Source of the DNA: Branchiostoma lanceolatum
Taxonomy: Eukaryota > Chordata > Leptocardii > Amphioxiformes > Branchiostomatidae
Length of the DNA stretch: 64,000 bases
NCBI RefSeq assembly: GCF_035083965.1
Contig: NC_089722.1
Span: 17,688,642-17,752,641 of the forward strand
Reading direction: 5' to 3'
Positions 1-9,300 of this stretch are shown piece by piece. How positions within the stretch are numbered: the stretch's first letter is position 1; every line of letters starts with the position of its first letter. The notes beneath the pieces are model-generated. The model searched no databases. It was not told the DNA's origin and worked only from the letters and a program-made list of their open reading frames with translations. Both the position numbers and the translations under genes were made by a program.

Positions 1-738
1 GTACCTTTAAGATGTTCAGGCGGATGTAGGCGGTGCCTCAAAAGGCCGGGTACTCGCTTCTAAAAGTGACTGATGAATATACATGCACTCCAAATCACAA
101 GGCTTGGTGTGATTAAGGAGAGCAGCCGTTCTCCGACACAAATGCTCACAGATATTCACCAGTACTTAGGCATGGATATTATGGGGGGAAGCTTCCACCT
201 CTAACCTCATTGCTTTGGCCACGTTGTTTTGATTACATGGCTGACATCCGGGCCCGCGTCAATTTTTGTCCGTTAAAGAAATAGAGTTTGAAACCACAAC
301 ATCGTAAATCGTACAAAGGAGCTATAAATGATCGAACATATGCCGTTTGCAAAATGCAAAAAAAAATATACTAATGCCATACAATGCCTCTTTTCCTATT
401 GTGAATTTAAAACGCATTGATTTTGCCGCAAACTTACTCCTTGCACATGTTGTATTTCGAGCCATGAGTGAAGTTTTCCAAAGTTTTCCAAGAAGATGCG
501 TGAAAGTACGATAATAAAGAATCTATCTATTTGGTATACATGTTTGGTATGTATGTTTTGTACGCTGTACGTCATTGTATAAGTAAGCATTTTTTACCGC
601 CTAGATTTCATAAAAAGGTAAAGTTTCTTCGCCCAACTTTTTCCCTCAAGCTCGCATCAATTTTGCGATGCCCAAAGGATGTCATCCATATGAAAAAAAT
701 CAACATGGCCTTAGTTTGTGCAACATTATCTCGCTGTT
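1..738. other. No gene recognised
   Basis: Only short open frames without recognisable protein features or convincing splice junctions are present. No tRNA-like or inverted-repeat structure stands out before the miniature transposon that begins near 740. Confidence 0.5.
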
Positions 739-1115
739 GCTTCCACCGTCATAAAAGCAGGACTCCTATCGATTCGTTGGCTCGCTCGAGTCCTGTTCTT
801 AAGTCCCGGTAGACACGGTTCTGGCGACGTCGCCACCAAAACAGCTTCAGCCAATCAGAGGGTTTGCTAAACCTCATCTCTAGCAAAAGCGCAAAGGACG
901 ATGGGAAGCTATCAAGCAATCAGGGTACGTCTCACGTCGTTACTTTAGGTTAAGAACAAATTAACCACCAAATGGTGCCAAATAAGGATAGCTCATTAAT
1001 TATTCATGAGCAACTGTCAGTAACGTCGCCAGAACGGTGTCTACCGGGGCTAAAGAGCAGGGCCCCTACGCGAGCGAGCCAACGAATCGAGCGATAGGGG
1101 TCCTGCTTTTAGGAG
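739..1115. mobile_element. Miniature inverted-repeat transposon, about 370 bp
   Basis: The two ends are imperfect inverted copies about 85-95 bp long. The left arm carries AAAAGCAGGACTCCTATCGA and later GGTAGACACGGTTCTGGCGA; the right arm carries the reverse complement with a few changes and ends in GGGGTCCTGCTTTTAG. There is no coding capacity. A related copy in the opposite orientation lies at about 48982-49262, so this is an interspersed, non-autonomous DNA transposon. The superfamily is not determined. Confidence 0.75.
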
Positions 1116-1990
1116 GGTGGTTGCTTCAAAAGACTTCCCATCGCAAAAGCCAACCACTGGGATTAACGTTACTGTCAGGCCGACCGTTTGTATGCTACAG
1201 CAACAAGTGAATCCGCTTTGTACAAGCGAACATCTTAGCTTTGATAGATGAAAGGTGCTTATGCTATAAGCTTATTCAAATGTAATCTGCCAAAGTCTTA
1301 TACGGATCACATGAAAGGATGATCTGAAAGACAATATACTAAGGAAACGTAAATAGTATGGATGACATAAAGCCTTGGCTGTATTAGATTTTGCAGAAGT
1401 GACACTGTTGAGGTAGCCATGACGATGTAGTTGTACAATATAACCTTAGCACTGGCCTTGAGTGTAGTTGTATAAGTTACCCTATAGGCCTAGTGTGTTA
1501 GCCATAAGTGTACGTGTAGAAGTAGTAACACTAGCTACATAGTGAGGTTAGCCTGGAAACGATACCATCGGGACCTCCCGATCCCCTGTATCTCTCCGGC
1601 GCTAGGAGTGGTGCACGCCCGCCCGCCCAGACAGATTTGCCCGCTCAGGGGTGGGTTTACGGGCTTGGCCTAATTAGTTCGCTAGAGGCGAAACCAGCTG
1701 AGAAGACAGGCTGACATAAACGAATCACGATAAAAGCCTGGGCCTAGTAAAACACCCCTAAGCCGACCTGTAGAGACTGGTGACAAGGCTATAGTGAGAT
1801 AGGCATTAGTGCAGTTGCAGAAGTAACACTAGAGTTCCGCGACCTCATACCTTCGCCAAATGATTTTAACCTTTATGACTGACGTATCAGGAGTGTTTGT
1901 CGTCAACTATAAATCATACCAGTTGATTTTCTTCACCAAAAAAAAACAAAAGTATGAGCTTAACAAAGAAGGTTATGCTAACAAAGTAAC
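1116..1990. other. Non-coding; scattered degenerate 38 bp repeat units
   Basis: No exon is recognised. About 1397-1545 and 1790-1830 hold diverged units of the same repeat (GTGACAC...GTAGTTGTAGAA) that is tandemly arranged at 5041-5282. A GC-rich patch at 1555-1660 has no identifiable function. Confidence 0.5.
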
Positions 1991-1999
1991 ATTTATCAT

Positions 2000-2556
2000 G
2001 AATTATGCAAATGGAGTCCTTATTAGCATAATTTGATTCAACGATGTTCACATTCACATAACTATCAAATGACACAAGTATGAAATTGCCATCATTTACC
2101 TGTATGGAATTATAGTAGTTTCTCATTAATTATGCAAATTAGGCCTACATTTGAATATTTTTTTATCTATCAAAATTCCTCAGTAACAAATGGCACATAT
2201 GTCAATAGTCATATCATAGAATACAGCGGGTTTTTAAAATTGTCTCATTAATTATGCAAATTAGAATCTGATTTGCATAATTATCGTCCAATCATACGAA
2301 GCATCACGTAAGCTATCTACATACCAAAAATCATTGCCATCCATCAAGCCCATCTTGAGTTATAGTATTTTCTCATTAATTATGCAAATGATGTCTTCAT
2401 TTGCATAATTGATATCTATTAATATTTCTCTCTTCTTCAGTTACATATGTCACATGTTTCAGAGTCCTATCGTGGAATTTGGCGGATGTATAAACTTTCC
2501 TAATTTATTATGCAAATTAGATACTGATTTGCATGATAAGTATCTAATCATGTACA
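2000..2556. repeat. Tandem AT-rich repeat, unit about 125 bp, with octamer palindromes
   Basis: The motif CTCATTAATTATGCAAAT recurs at about 2121, 2243 and 2371, with a diverged copy near 2499; spacings are about 122-130 bp. In most units ATGCAAAT is followed within about 15-20 bp by its reverse complement ATTTGCAT. This gives four to five tandem copies. ATGCAAAT is the classical POU/Oct octamer, but here it belongs to a repeat and a regulatory role is not shown. Confidence 0.7.
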
Positions 2557-4468
2557 TCCATGGGCGATAGGCCATCGAGTTTTTGTTGAAATCGATGTTG
2601 CTTTGTGTACTCAACACACACTGGGTACTCAATATACTGAATCAAATAATAAACACGCACTGGTCCGCTGCGTCGTTCTTGTTAGAGGGAAAGTTCGCGC
2701 AAAAGCCGACGGGAGTAGAACAGGTTTCGCAGTTTGCGCGAACGCGTTCGCGAACCCGCTGTTCGAACCGACAAAACCGCCAGGGCTAACACCTCACTAA
2801 CTTCATAAAAATGACAGGGTAGGAAAAGCTACCCGTGGACAGCGTTACCACTTCATGTGGACAGCACTTTTAGGTGACTTAGAACACAGTTCCACGGCGT
2901 TTTTTAGAGTTTCTTTCAAAGTGGCTGATATCGACAAGATGCTTACCAAGGACGTCTTACATAGCAGGTAGTCACGTTTCAACTATTACTGAAACGTATA
3001 GATAGACCGAATTTTCATTTAAAAACAGGTCCATCCTTGAAGATATAAGGAACCATTGGGTTTGAAGTTTTTGTTAGGAGTCTTTACAGAATCGGGGTTC
3101 CATTTTCGAACGGTGGCGGGAAATCTGGATCAGTACCAGTAATGGTACTGCTGGTAACGCTGTCCACCGGAAATCGGACTTTACAAAATGCCGCATATCT
3201 CCTTTAGAATTAGGTGTTGTATCCTAAGGAATTCTACATGGCTAGTGAGTAACCCCTAGATTATAAGTAGTATCAACGTGTTTAATTTCATGGCGTTTTT
3301 TCGCCGAAAATATGGGCTTTTGAAACTGCATTTCCTACCTATCTATTCTTGTTCTTAAAGGCACCCAGAGCACTTTATGTGGCTTCAAACTCAAATTAAA
3401 AAACTCCAGTTTTTAGCCATTTCTACACATAGTAAGTTTCAATAACACTATACCATTACATATCGATATTCAAGGAGCAAAGATGCGATGTCGCTGTGTG
3501 TTGAGCACTCAAAAAAAATCCAAGCGCTGTCAGCGCCGCCGTTTTTGTTCTCAAATTTTCCGACTTCTTGGAACGTGACGTCCCGTCGCCGGAACTTGCA
3601 GAGAACTGACCGTTCCAGTCGAACACAGGAATAACGTACAAGTACATGAGAGACGGACTTGGTAGTAGTTGGCAATGTGTTACGTAAGCTCCGTCCCCTT
3701 GAGTGCCCGAGATATTTTCTTTTTCATTTCGTTTTTTTCTTGGGTATTCATGTAGCCAATGCAGTGAGATATCTGTCCCAGATATGCATTGTCATTTCTG
3801 CTTGTCATTTCTGTCCCACTAGCGCTGTTTTTGACGGAGATGTTCCAAATAGAACAGGGGGTTCTATATGGTGTTCGACGGGAACGGTCCATTACCGACG
3901 AAAAAACCGTTTTGAGTTCTGTTTCAATCTAATTACACTAGGCGCGTGAAACTAAAGGGGTCATTGTGTAGCTTATTTTCGCGTGGCTTTTGAGCGCTTG
4001 TGACATGTAATCATCACGCAAATGTGGTAAACAGTGGCATTAAATGACAATTTCATAAAGATTACAGCAACTAGAATATTTCCAATTTTCAAGCCACATA
4101 AAATGCTCTGGATGCCTTTAACACTACCCAAAGCGTTCGGAAATCGCTGTTCGGCTCTCGGCAATCTTCGGGTGACTTCGGCATCCGTTCGTGTGATTCT
4201 TTCGAATAGACGGCGGATCGGGCGTTGTGGTTGTTACAGTTAGTGTACGATTGTCGGGAATCTTTCAATGGATCGATTACACAGTGCGTGTTAGAGCAAA
4301 TTCTCGGGAATCTTTCAGTAGGCCGAGTACACAGTCACTTAGTCTACGATTCACCGAAACCTTTCCGTTTGTTTGTTCCTTAGCGGATCATCGGAGTTTA
4401 TATAAAAAATATATATATATAGCACAGTAATGCCTATTTCAACAAAAACTCGATGACCTACCGCCTAT
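2557..4468. mobile_element. About 1.9 kb non-autonomous DNA transposon with 35 bp inverted ends
   Basis: The left end begins CCATGGGCGATAGG and continues with CATCGAGTTTTTGTTGAAAT. The right end, near 4434-4468, is the reverse complement with a few differences. Both ends are directly flanked by TACAT, consistent with a 5 bp target-site duplication. The flanks rejoin into one unit of the surrounding repeat (compare 2292-2365 with 4475-4540), so this is an insertion into older repeat DNA. No transposase frame is seen. Another inverted pair lies inside, at about 2831-2850 and 3152-3172. Confidence 0.7.
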
Positions 4469-4875
4469 GGTACATCATCACTCAAGCTATCTACTTACCA
4501 AAAATCATAACCATCCATCAAGCCCTTCTTGAGTTATTCCCTTTCAAAGTCTGAACCAAAACCTGATCCTGCAGTTCCAAAAAAAGCCGCTAGGGGGCCA
4601 AAACCTATACCACTTATTCTCTGTCCAAAGAGCTATCTGCCACTCAAAAACCAGTTCCATAGCTTGTCCAGAACACGAGATATTGAAACAGGAAGTTCCG
4701 CTGCAGTACCGTAACAAGCCGCTAGGGGACCCAAAATCTAATCATTTCCTAGTCTCATCAAGACCTACCCACCTACCAAATATCAAGACAATCCATCCAA
4801 GCCTTCTCGAGTTATGCTGGTCTTTACAAACATACAAACGCTACCCTCTGCATAACCTTCTCGGCGAAGGTAACT
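4469..4875. repeat. Interspersed repeat family (CCGCTGCAGTACCGT type)
   Basis: The segment contains GTTCCGCTGCAGTACCGTAA, GGGGACCCAAAATCTAATC and TATCAAGACAATCCATCCA. Diverged copies in the same orientation occur at 9078-9300 and 14190-14450, with a partial one at 2292-2365; an inverted relative lies at 44937-45260. It is non-coding and its class is unknown. Confidence 0.6.
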
Positions 4876-4897
4876 AGTGAGGTGGCCTTGAGTTACG

Positions 4898-5035
4898 CTC
4901 CAAGCAGAGGATGGGTTCCGGCAGTTTATGAACCCAACATAGAGAAGAAAAAAAAGAAAAAGAAAAAGTAGAAAGCCCGACAAAAACGCCTAAAACACGT
5001 AAAAAAACCTGCCGGAACCCGTCCTCTGCTTGGAG
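4898..5035. mobile_element. 138 bp miniature transposon with CTCCAAGCAGAGG ends
   Basis: The left end is CTCCAAGCAGAGGATGGGTT followed by CCGGCAG. The right end (5011-5035) is its reverse complement with one difference. The interior is A-rich and non-coding. It sits inside the 38 bp minisatellite. The same terminus occurs at 8209-8361 (both ends) and singly at 34158, 55682 and 57865, so it is a family. Confidence 0.75.
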
Positions 5036-5040
5036 AGTAT

Positions 5041-5282
5041 AGTTGTATAAGTGACACTAGTGAGGGAGCCATAAGTGTAGTTGTGTAAGTGACACCAGTG
5101 CCGTAGCCTTGAATGTGGCTGTAGAAGTGACACTAGGAATATAGCCTTGAGTGTAGTTGTAGAAGTGACACTAATGAGATAGCCATAGGTGTAGTTGTAA
5201 GTGACACCAGTGCCGTATCCTTGAGTGTGGCTGTAGAAGTAACACTAGTGAGGTGGCCTTGAATGTAGTGGTAGAAGTGATC
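5041..5282. repeat. 38 bp minisatellite, about six copies
   Basis: Units beginning GTGACAC(T/C)AGTG start at about 5051, 5089, 5127, 5165, 5201 and 5239, a spacing of 38 bp with one shortened unit. Two variants roughly alternate, one with ...GAGGTAGCC and one with ...CCGTAGCC. One further unit lies before the 4898-5035 insertion, and decayed units occur at 1397-1545. Confidence 0.8.
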
Positions 5283-6120
5283 CTTGTGTGCACGTATGTA
5301 TGGGGAAAACCGCACATGGCAATATCAATGGCGTTTCAAACATGTGAAGTGTTGACTACAACTGAGATTTTGATGATGAATGATTTATCGTCGGCTAAAG
5401 CTCGATGTCAAAACTAACATGTAAAATCCCATTTTAAAACGCTATTGGATTCAAAAGCTATCATTTGTGCTGCTTTTCTAGCAACGATTGTATCGTTTTT
5501 CACGACAGTATAGAATATGCGTTGTATACGCACTTATTTTGTCACCATCCGTTGTATGAGTTCTTGTTCACTATGGTTCTGCAGGATTGTTCAATACATA
5601 AATAGTATCTCGTGTGTCTTGTTTAGTTGTAGTTAATCAATCATGCAAATAAAGTTATCAGTAACATTACTTGTGTTCATGTATTACTTCCTGTCACTGT
5701 ATAGTTAACATGACGAAAATTTGGAAAATACATAGCAGAAAAACAAATACAGACAGCCGAAACACAATACCTCCCATTGAAATAGTAGCCTCTTCCATTG
5801 ACCCCATGACCTGGAATGCCTGTCATGTCTGATTAATGACTAGTTCTACCACCTCTGAACTCTACTTCCTGTCACTCATGAAAGTTAGATCTTCGCGTTG
5901 ACACCATATTCTCCCTTTTTCTGTCACTCTACTGACAATGTATTCAAATAGCTATGGACTCACGAGAACACAAGAAAACAAAACCCTGTCTAGATTTTCA
6001 AGGACTCTCAAACTGAAGCATATGTAACTGAGAAAGAGAAGAATATTGACAGATATCAATTATGCAAATGTAGACCTGATTTGCACAGTTGATGAGAACA
6101 TACTATCAATTCCATAGTCT
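5283..6120. other. Non-coding, no gene recognised
   Basis: The stretch is AT-rich and has one more octamer pair near 6058-6085. I looked here on the minus strand for the missing third exon of the GPCR (end of membrane segment 3 and segments 4-7) and saw none. Confidence 0.45.
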
Positions 6121-6410
6121 CCTACCTGTTGACACTGACGGCGGCAGGGATGCAGTGCTGGTAACTTTGCACTGCAGCTAGGTGTCGCTGCTAACAATGC
6201 GGTCCCAAACGTAAAGTACCGTCCCATACATAGATATTGTTAAGCAACAATGATGAGCTAATGCGGTGCCAAATGTAAAGTATTGCCACAGTCCCTACCT
6301 ATTGACGCTTCTGTAGTGCTGGTAACCTTGCACTGCAGCTAGGTGTCGCTGCTAACAATGCGGTACTAAACGTAAAGTATTGCCACACATATAGATAACG
6401 TTAAATATTG
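6121..6410 (-). pseudogene. Decayed tandem copies of the 3' end of GPCR exon 2
   Basis: On the minus strand, 6121-6165 matches the last ~45 bp of the GPCR exon that ends at 6424, including the CAGGTAGG donor. A missing base shifts its frame, so it reads VTSTASLPP instead of VTSTTSLAA. A shorter copy lies at 6295-6330. Each copy is followed by a shared segment (GCACTGCAGCTAGGTGTCGC ... AAACGTAAAGTA), so the duplicated unit includes exon tail plus intron. Neither copy can code for a working exon. Confidence 0.65.
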
Positions 6411-6423
6411 CCACAGTCCCTAC

Positions 6424-7579
6424 CTGTTCACGCTGATGGCGGCCAGGGATGTGGTGCTTGTGACAAACGTCACCATGTTGACGAAGCCCAGCACCTGGCA
6501 GAAGGTGTCTCCGAGGAGCCAGCCCGCCTGCAGGACTGCCGTCACCGTGAAGGGGAGGTTCAGCGCGATGACCAGGATGTCAGCCCCGCTCAGGCACAGG
6601 ATGAAGTAGTTGGAGACCTGAAAACAATGGTTTAACACTGTAAACTTTATACTAGCCAAATAAGTACTCTGTTATCCTCTCTTTCCAATATAGTAGACCC
6701 ACAATACATTATATTCTTTACTGCTACGCGGGTCCATGTCACTTTCACATCTACAAAACTGTAACATCCTCGATAAAGTCCACACTTTCATTCAGGCACA
6801 GGATGAAGTAGTTGGACACCTGAAAACAATGGTTCACTTATTCACAGGGCTCGAAACCCTTTGAATAAAAAGACAGGCACAAAAGATTGCTAAGATGCAT
6901 CTGCAAGACAAACATGACATACAGCAAAAGGGAATCTTCGATATAGACCAGCAAACATGGAGTGCTGTTGGATAGCAAAGTTCTTTGTACATAAACAAGT
7001 GGTTCCTTCTACCAACGGTCCGGTGACTATCTGTCACCTTCCTCAGGACAATTCAGACTGGTCCACATTACACTGCAGCAATAGGTGTCGCTGCTTATAG
7101 ATGCGTTCCCAAATCTACAAACAGCAACACCTGTGCTGCAGTGCAATGTTGCCTTAATGAAGGCAAATAGACGCCTTAAGCTTATCGCGAGAACACCGAG
7201 CGACCCCCCCCCCCCCCCGATACCTGGCAGCCCACCGGGACAAATTTGTAGTTTCGAGGCCCGGCAGGGCCTACAACCCGTCAAGCACCGGTGCATAACC
7301 GGTGGCCGAAGCATAACCAGTGTCTGCACAGGTCGCAGTTGTATATCATGATCACGTTCATACCTTGCGGAGATCTCTGTTTCTGAGCACGACGATCCAC
7401 AACGCGACGTTCCCCACTAACGTCAGGGCGAAGATCAGGAGAAGGACCAGGACTTCCGTGACAATCTCCGCTTTGGAGGCTCCGGGAAAATCAGCGATGG
7501 ACGCCGAAACGTTCTCGTGAGCGCTCTGGTTCGCAGACTCGTTAGCGAGGAGATCCATGTCGAACGCACCGAGCTGCAT
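6424..7579 (-). CDS. Class A (rhodopsin-like) GPCR, first two coding exons
   Basis: Exon 1 is 7364-7579 and exon 2 is 6424-6617; both junctions are canonical (AAG|GTATGA, TTTTCAG|GTC, ACAG|GTAGG) and the frame is kept (phase 0). Exon 1 starts at the ATG nearest a possible acceptor. It encodes an N-terminus with three N-glycosylation sequons (NES, NQS, NVS), membrane segment 1 with the GN motif (LTLVGNVALWIVV), and NRDLRK. Exon 2 encodes segment 2 (NYFILCLSGADILVIALNLP, with the conserved L..AD), the GW-x-LGD-x-FC extracellular turn with the segment 3 cysteine, and segment 3 ending SVNR. The split Arg codon would be completed by the next exon, giving an NRY in place of D/ERY. Segments 4-7 were not found downstream, so the gene either continues beyond position 1 through a long intron or is broken. 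The ligand class cannot be assigned; aminergic or orphan-type receptors are plausible. Confidence 0.85.
6793..6832 (-). pseudogene. Truncated copy of the GPCR exon 2 acceptor and first 28 bases
   Basis: The minus strand repeats the branch-side sequence, TTTTCAG acceptor and the VSNYFILCL coding start found at 6590-6625, with one change, then diverges. Together with the donor-end copies at 6121-6330 it shows that exon 2 was once part of a tandem array. Confidence 0.7.
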
Positions 7580-8785
7580 GCTGCTGGCAAGTCCGAAGGG
7601 AACTGACGGCACAAATGGAGAAAGCACGTTACAATAAAACCTACGTGTAGTCGGGCACACACTTGGCGCAGGCAACCATCAGCAGTAACAAGCAAGATTA
7701 AAACATTTCGTGCATTTTTACCTAGTTAACCCCACCATGTTCCGAGCAAGCATCTATCCCCAGCAACATTTTTTTCCTCAGTCCCTTTGAGAGGTTGCTA
7801 GCTGGATCCAGGTTTGTCTGTACCGTAAGCTTGTTGTATTACAATACTCTCACGTTCGGCTCTCATGAGGCTAAATGGTTTAGGCCTGACCCATTTTGAA
7901 AGCACGTCACATAAGGCCAAAGTAGCTTGCAGAGCTTAATTTGCCGGTGATTTCAGGGAAATTTCAGGAAAATTGCTCATGCTATGGCAAATCGCCTGTG
8001 GCATGAGATCAAAGTCAATACCCTTCGTGTATGCATTTGCTGTGCAGGCGGAGAGTCAATATTGATATACTCACGTGCGAGTGCGACGTTAGCCCGGATG
8101 ACAGAGAATTACCAGGCCAGCTCCTCGTCTCCAGGGCCGGGCCAACATGCCCCCCACCCCAGGAAACTTACTATAGACACCTCTGAGTTACACTCTGAGC
8201 GGGATGTAGTCTCCAAGCAGACCCAACGGTTGCAAAGACCTTATCCAACTGGCAGAAGGAGTTTTTATTGCAACCCAACGGTGCCTGACAACTTCGCTGA
8301 CAGACTGGAGCTTCTCTGGCTAGCTTGTACGATTTTGGCACCGTGGAGATCTGCTTGGAGATTGAACGGGGTGGCCAAATTGGCCAAGGGTAGGGTGCCA
8401 GCTGTGAGGGCGGGGCATGCTTCTTCCTTAACCGCTGGATAAAGTCGGGCAGATCGGTATGCCCTTGCGCGGGGCCTGGCATCCAGGCTAGATCGACATT
8501 CGTAAACGTCACGAAAACAGCTCGTGTTTAGTGGCTTGAAAAGAAAATCTCAGGCCCAGGTGGGCAGATTACCGTTAATGGTGTCACCAGAACTTCATTA
8601 TCCCTTGTCGTGATCTAGCGTGAAAAGAGTAATCTCTGATGACGCACCTCCGGAGATTAGCCCACACAGCAACACTATCCAATTAATCTGTAAGCAGATG
8701 TCTTTTACGCGTGTTTGATCTATAGGATTAATATACTCTGTTTCTAGTGGTCCGAGTTTCTATCACTTCCCCTCCCCCTACTAAT
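7580..8785. other. Upstream of the GPCR; non-coding with one miniature transposon
   Basis: No further exon is recognised. An inverted pair, TCTCCAAGCAGAC at 8209 and ATCTGCTTGGAGA at 8349, bounds a roughly 150 bp element of the CTCCAAGCAGA family. The 152-codon plus-strand frame at 7984-8442 overlaps this element and has no protein-like features. Confidence 0.5.
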
Positions 8786-8905
8786 GTCCCTGTAGCTCAA
8801 CAGCCTCACAGTTGAAGCCCTGGTTCCAACTAGTTGGTACCTGGGAGACCCCGGTTCAATTCTGGGCCAAGACATCTCAGTTTGGGCTGCACCCTCGAGC
8901 ACGCT
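8780..8905 (+). mobile_element. tRNA-derived SINE head
   Basis: An A-box-like TGTAGCTCAACAGCC is followed about 60 bp later by a B-box-like GGTTCAATTCT, the spacing of an internal RNA polymerase III promoter. It does not fold into a clean cloverleaf, so it is a SINE rather than a functional tRNA gene. Confidence 0.6.
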
Positions 8906-9077
8906 GAAGGGGAAGGGCTAGCTAGCAACCCCTTACTATAAGCATATACCCTTTACAAAAACAGCAAGGGAATTTCTTGACCTACTTATCGTGTGCCGCT
9001 AGGTACTACAATGTGAACAATAAGGAGAGCCAGGGCGGGGAGGGAAAGAGAGAAATGTGGACCACAAGAAAGACATA

Positions 9078-9300
9078 TAACAAGACCTACCTGCCACTAA
9101 AAATCACGACCGAAGCATGGCCAGAACACGAGATATCGAAACCGGACGTTCCGCTGCAGTACCGTTAAAAGCCACCAGCGGACCTAAAATCTAATCGTTT
9201 CGTCCTTTTGCCAGCCCCAACCAACACACCAAATATCATCAAGATCCATCCACGACTCTTGACTTATGCTGTTCACAAATTTAATGCACAATCTGCGCAC
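9078..9300. repeat. Second copy of the CCGCTGCAGTACCGT repeat family
   Basis: It matches 4640-4830 in the same order, including AACACGAGATATCGAAAC, GTTCCGCTGCAGTACCGTTA, ACCTAAAATCTAATCG and AAATATCATCAAGATCCATCC. Confidence 0.65.

Noticed and set aside
7984..8442. 152-codon plus-strand frame upstream of the GPCR
   Set aside because: It overlaps a CTCCAAGCAGA miniature transposon and shows no domain-like features.
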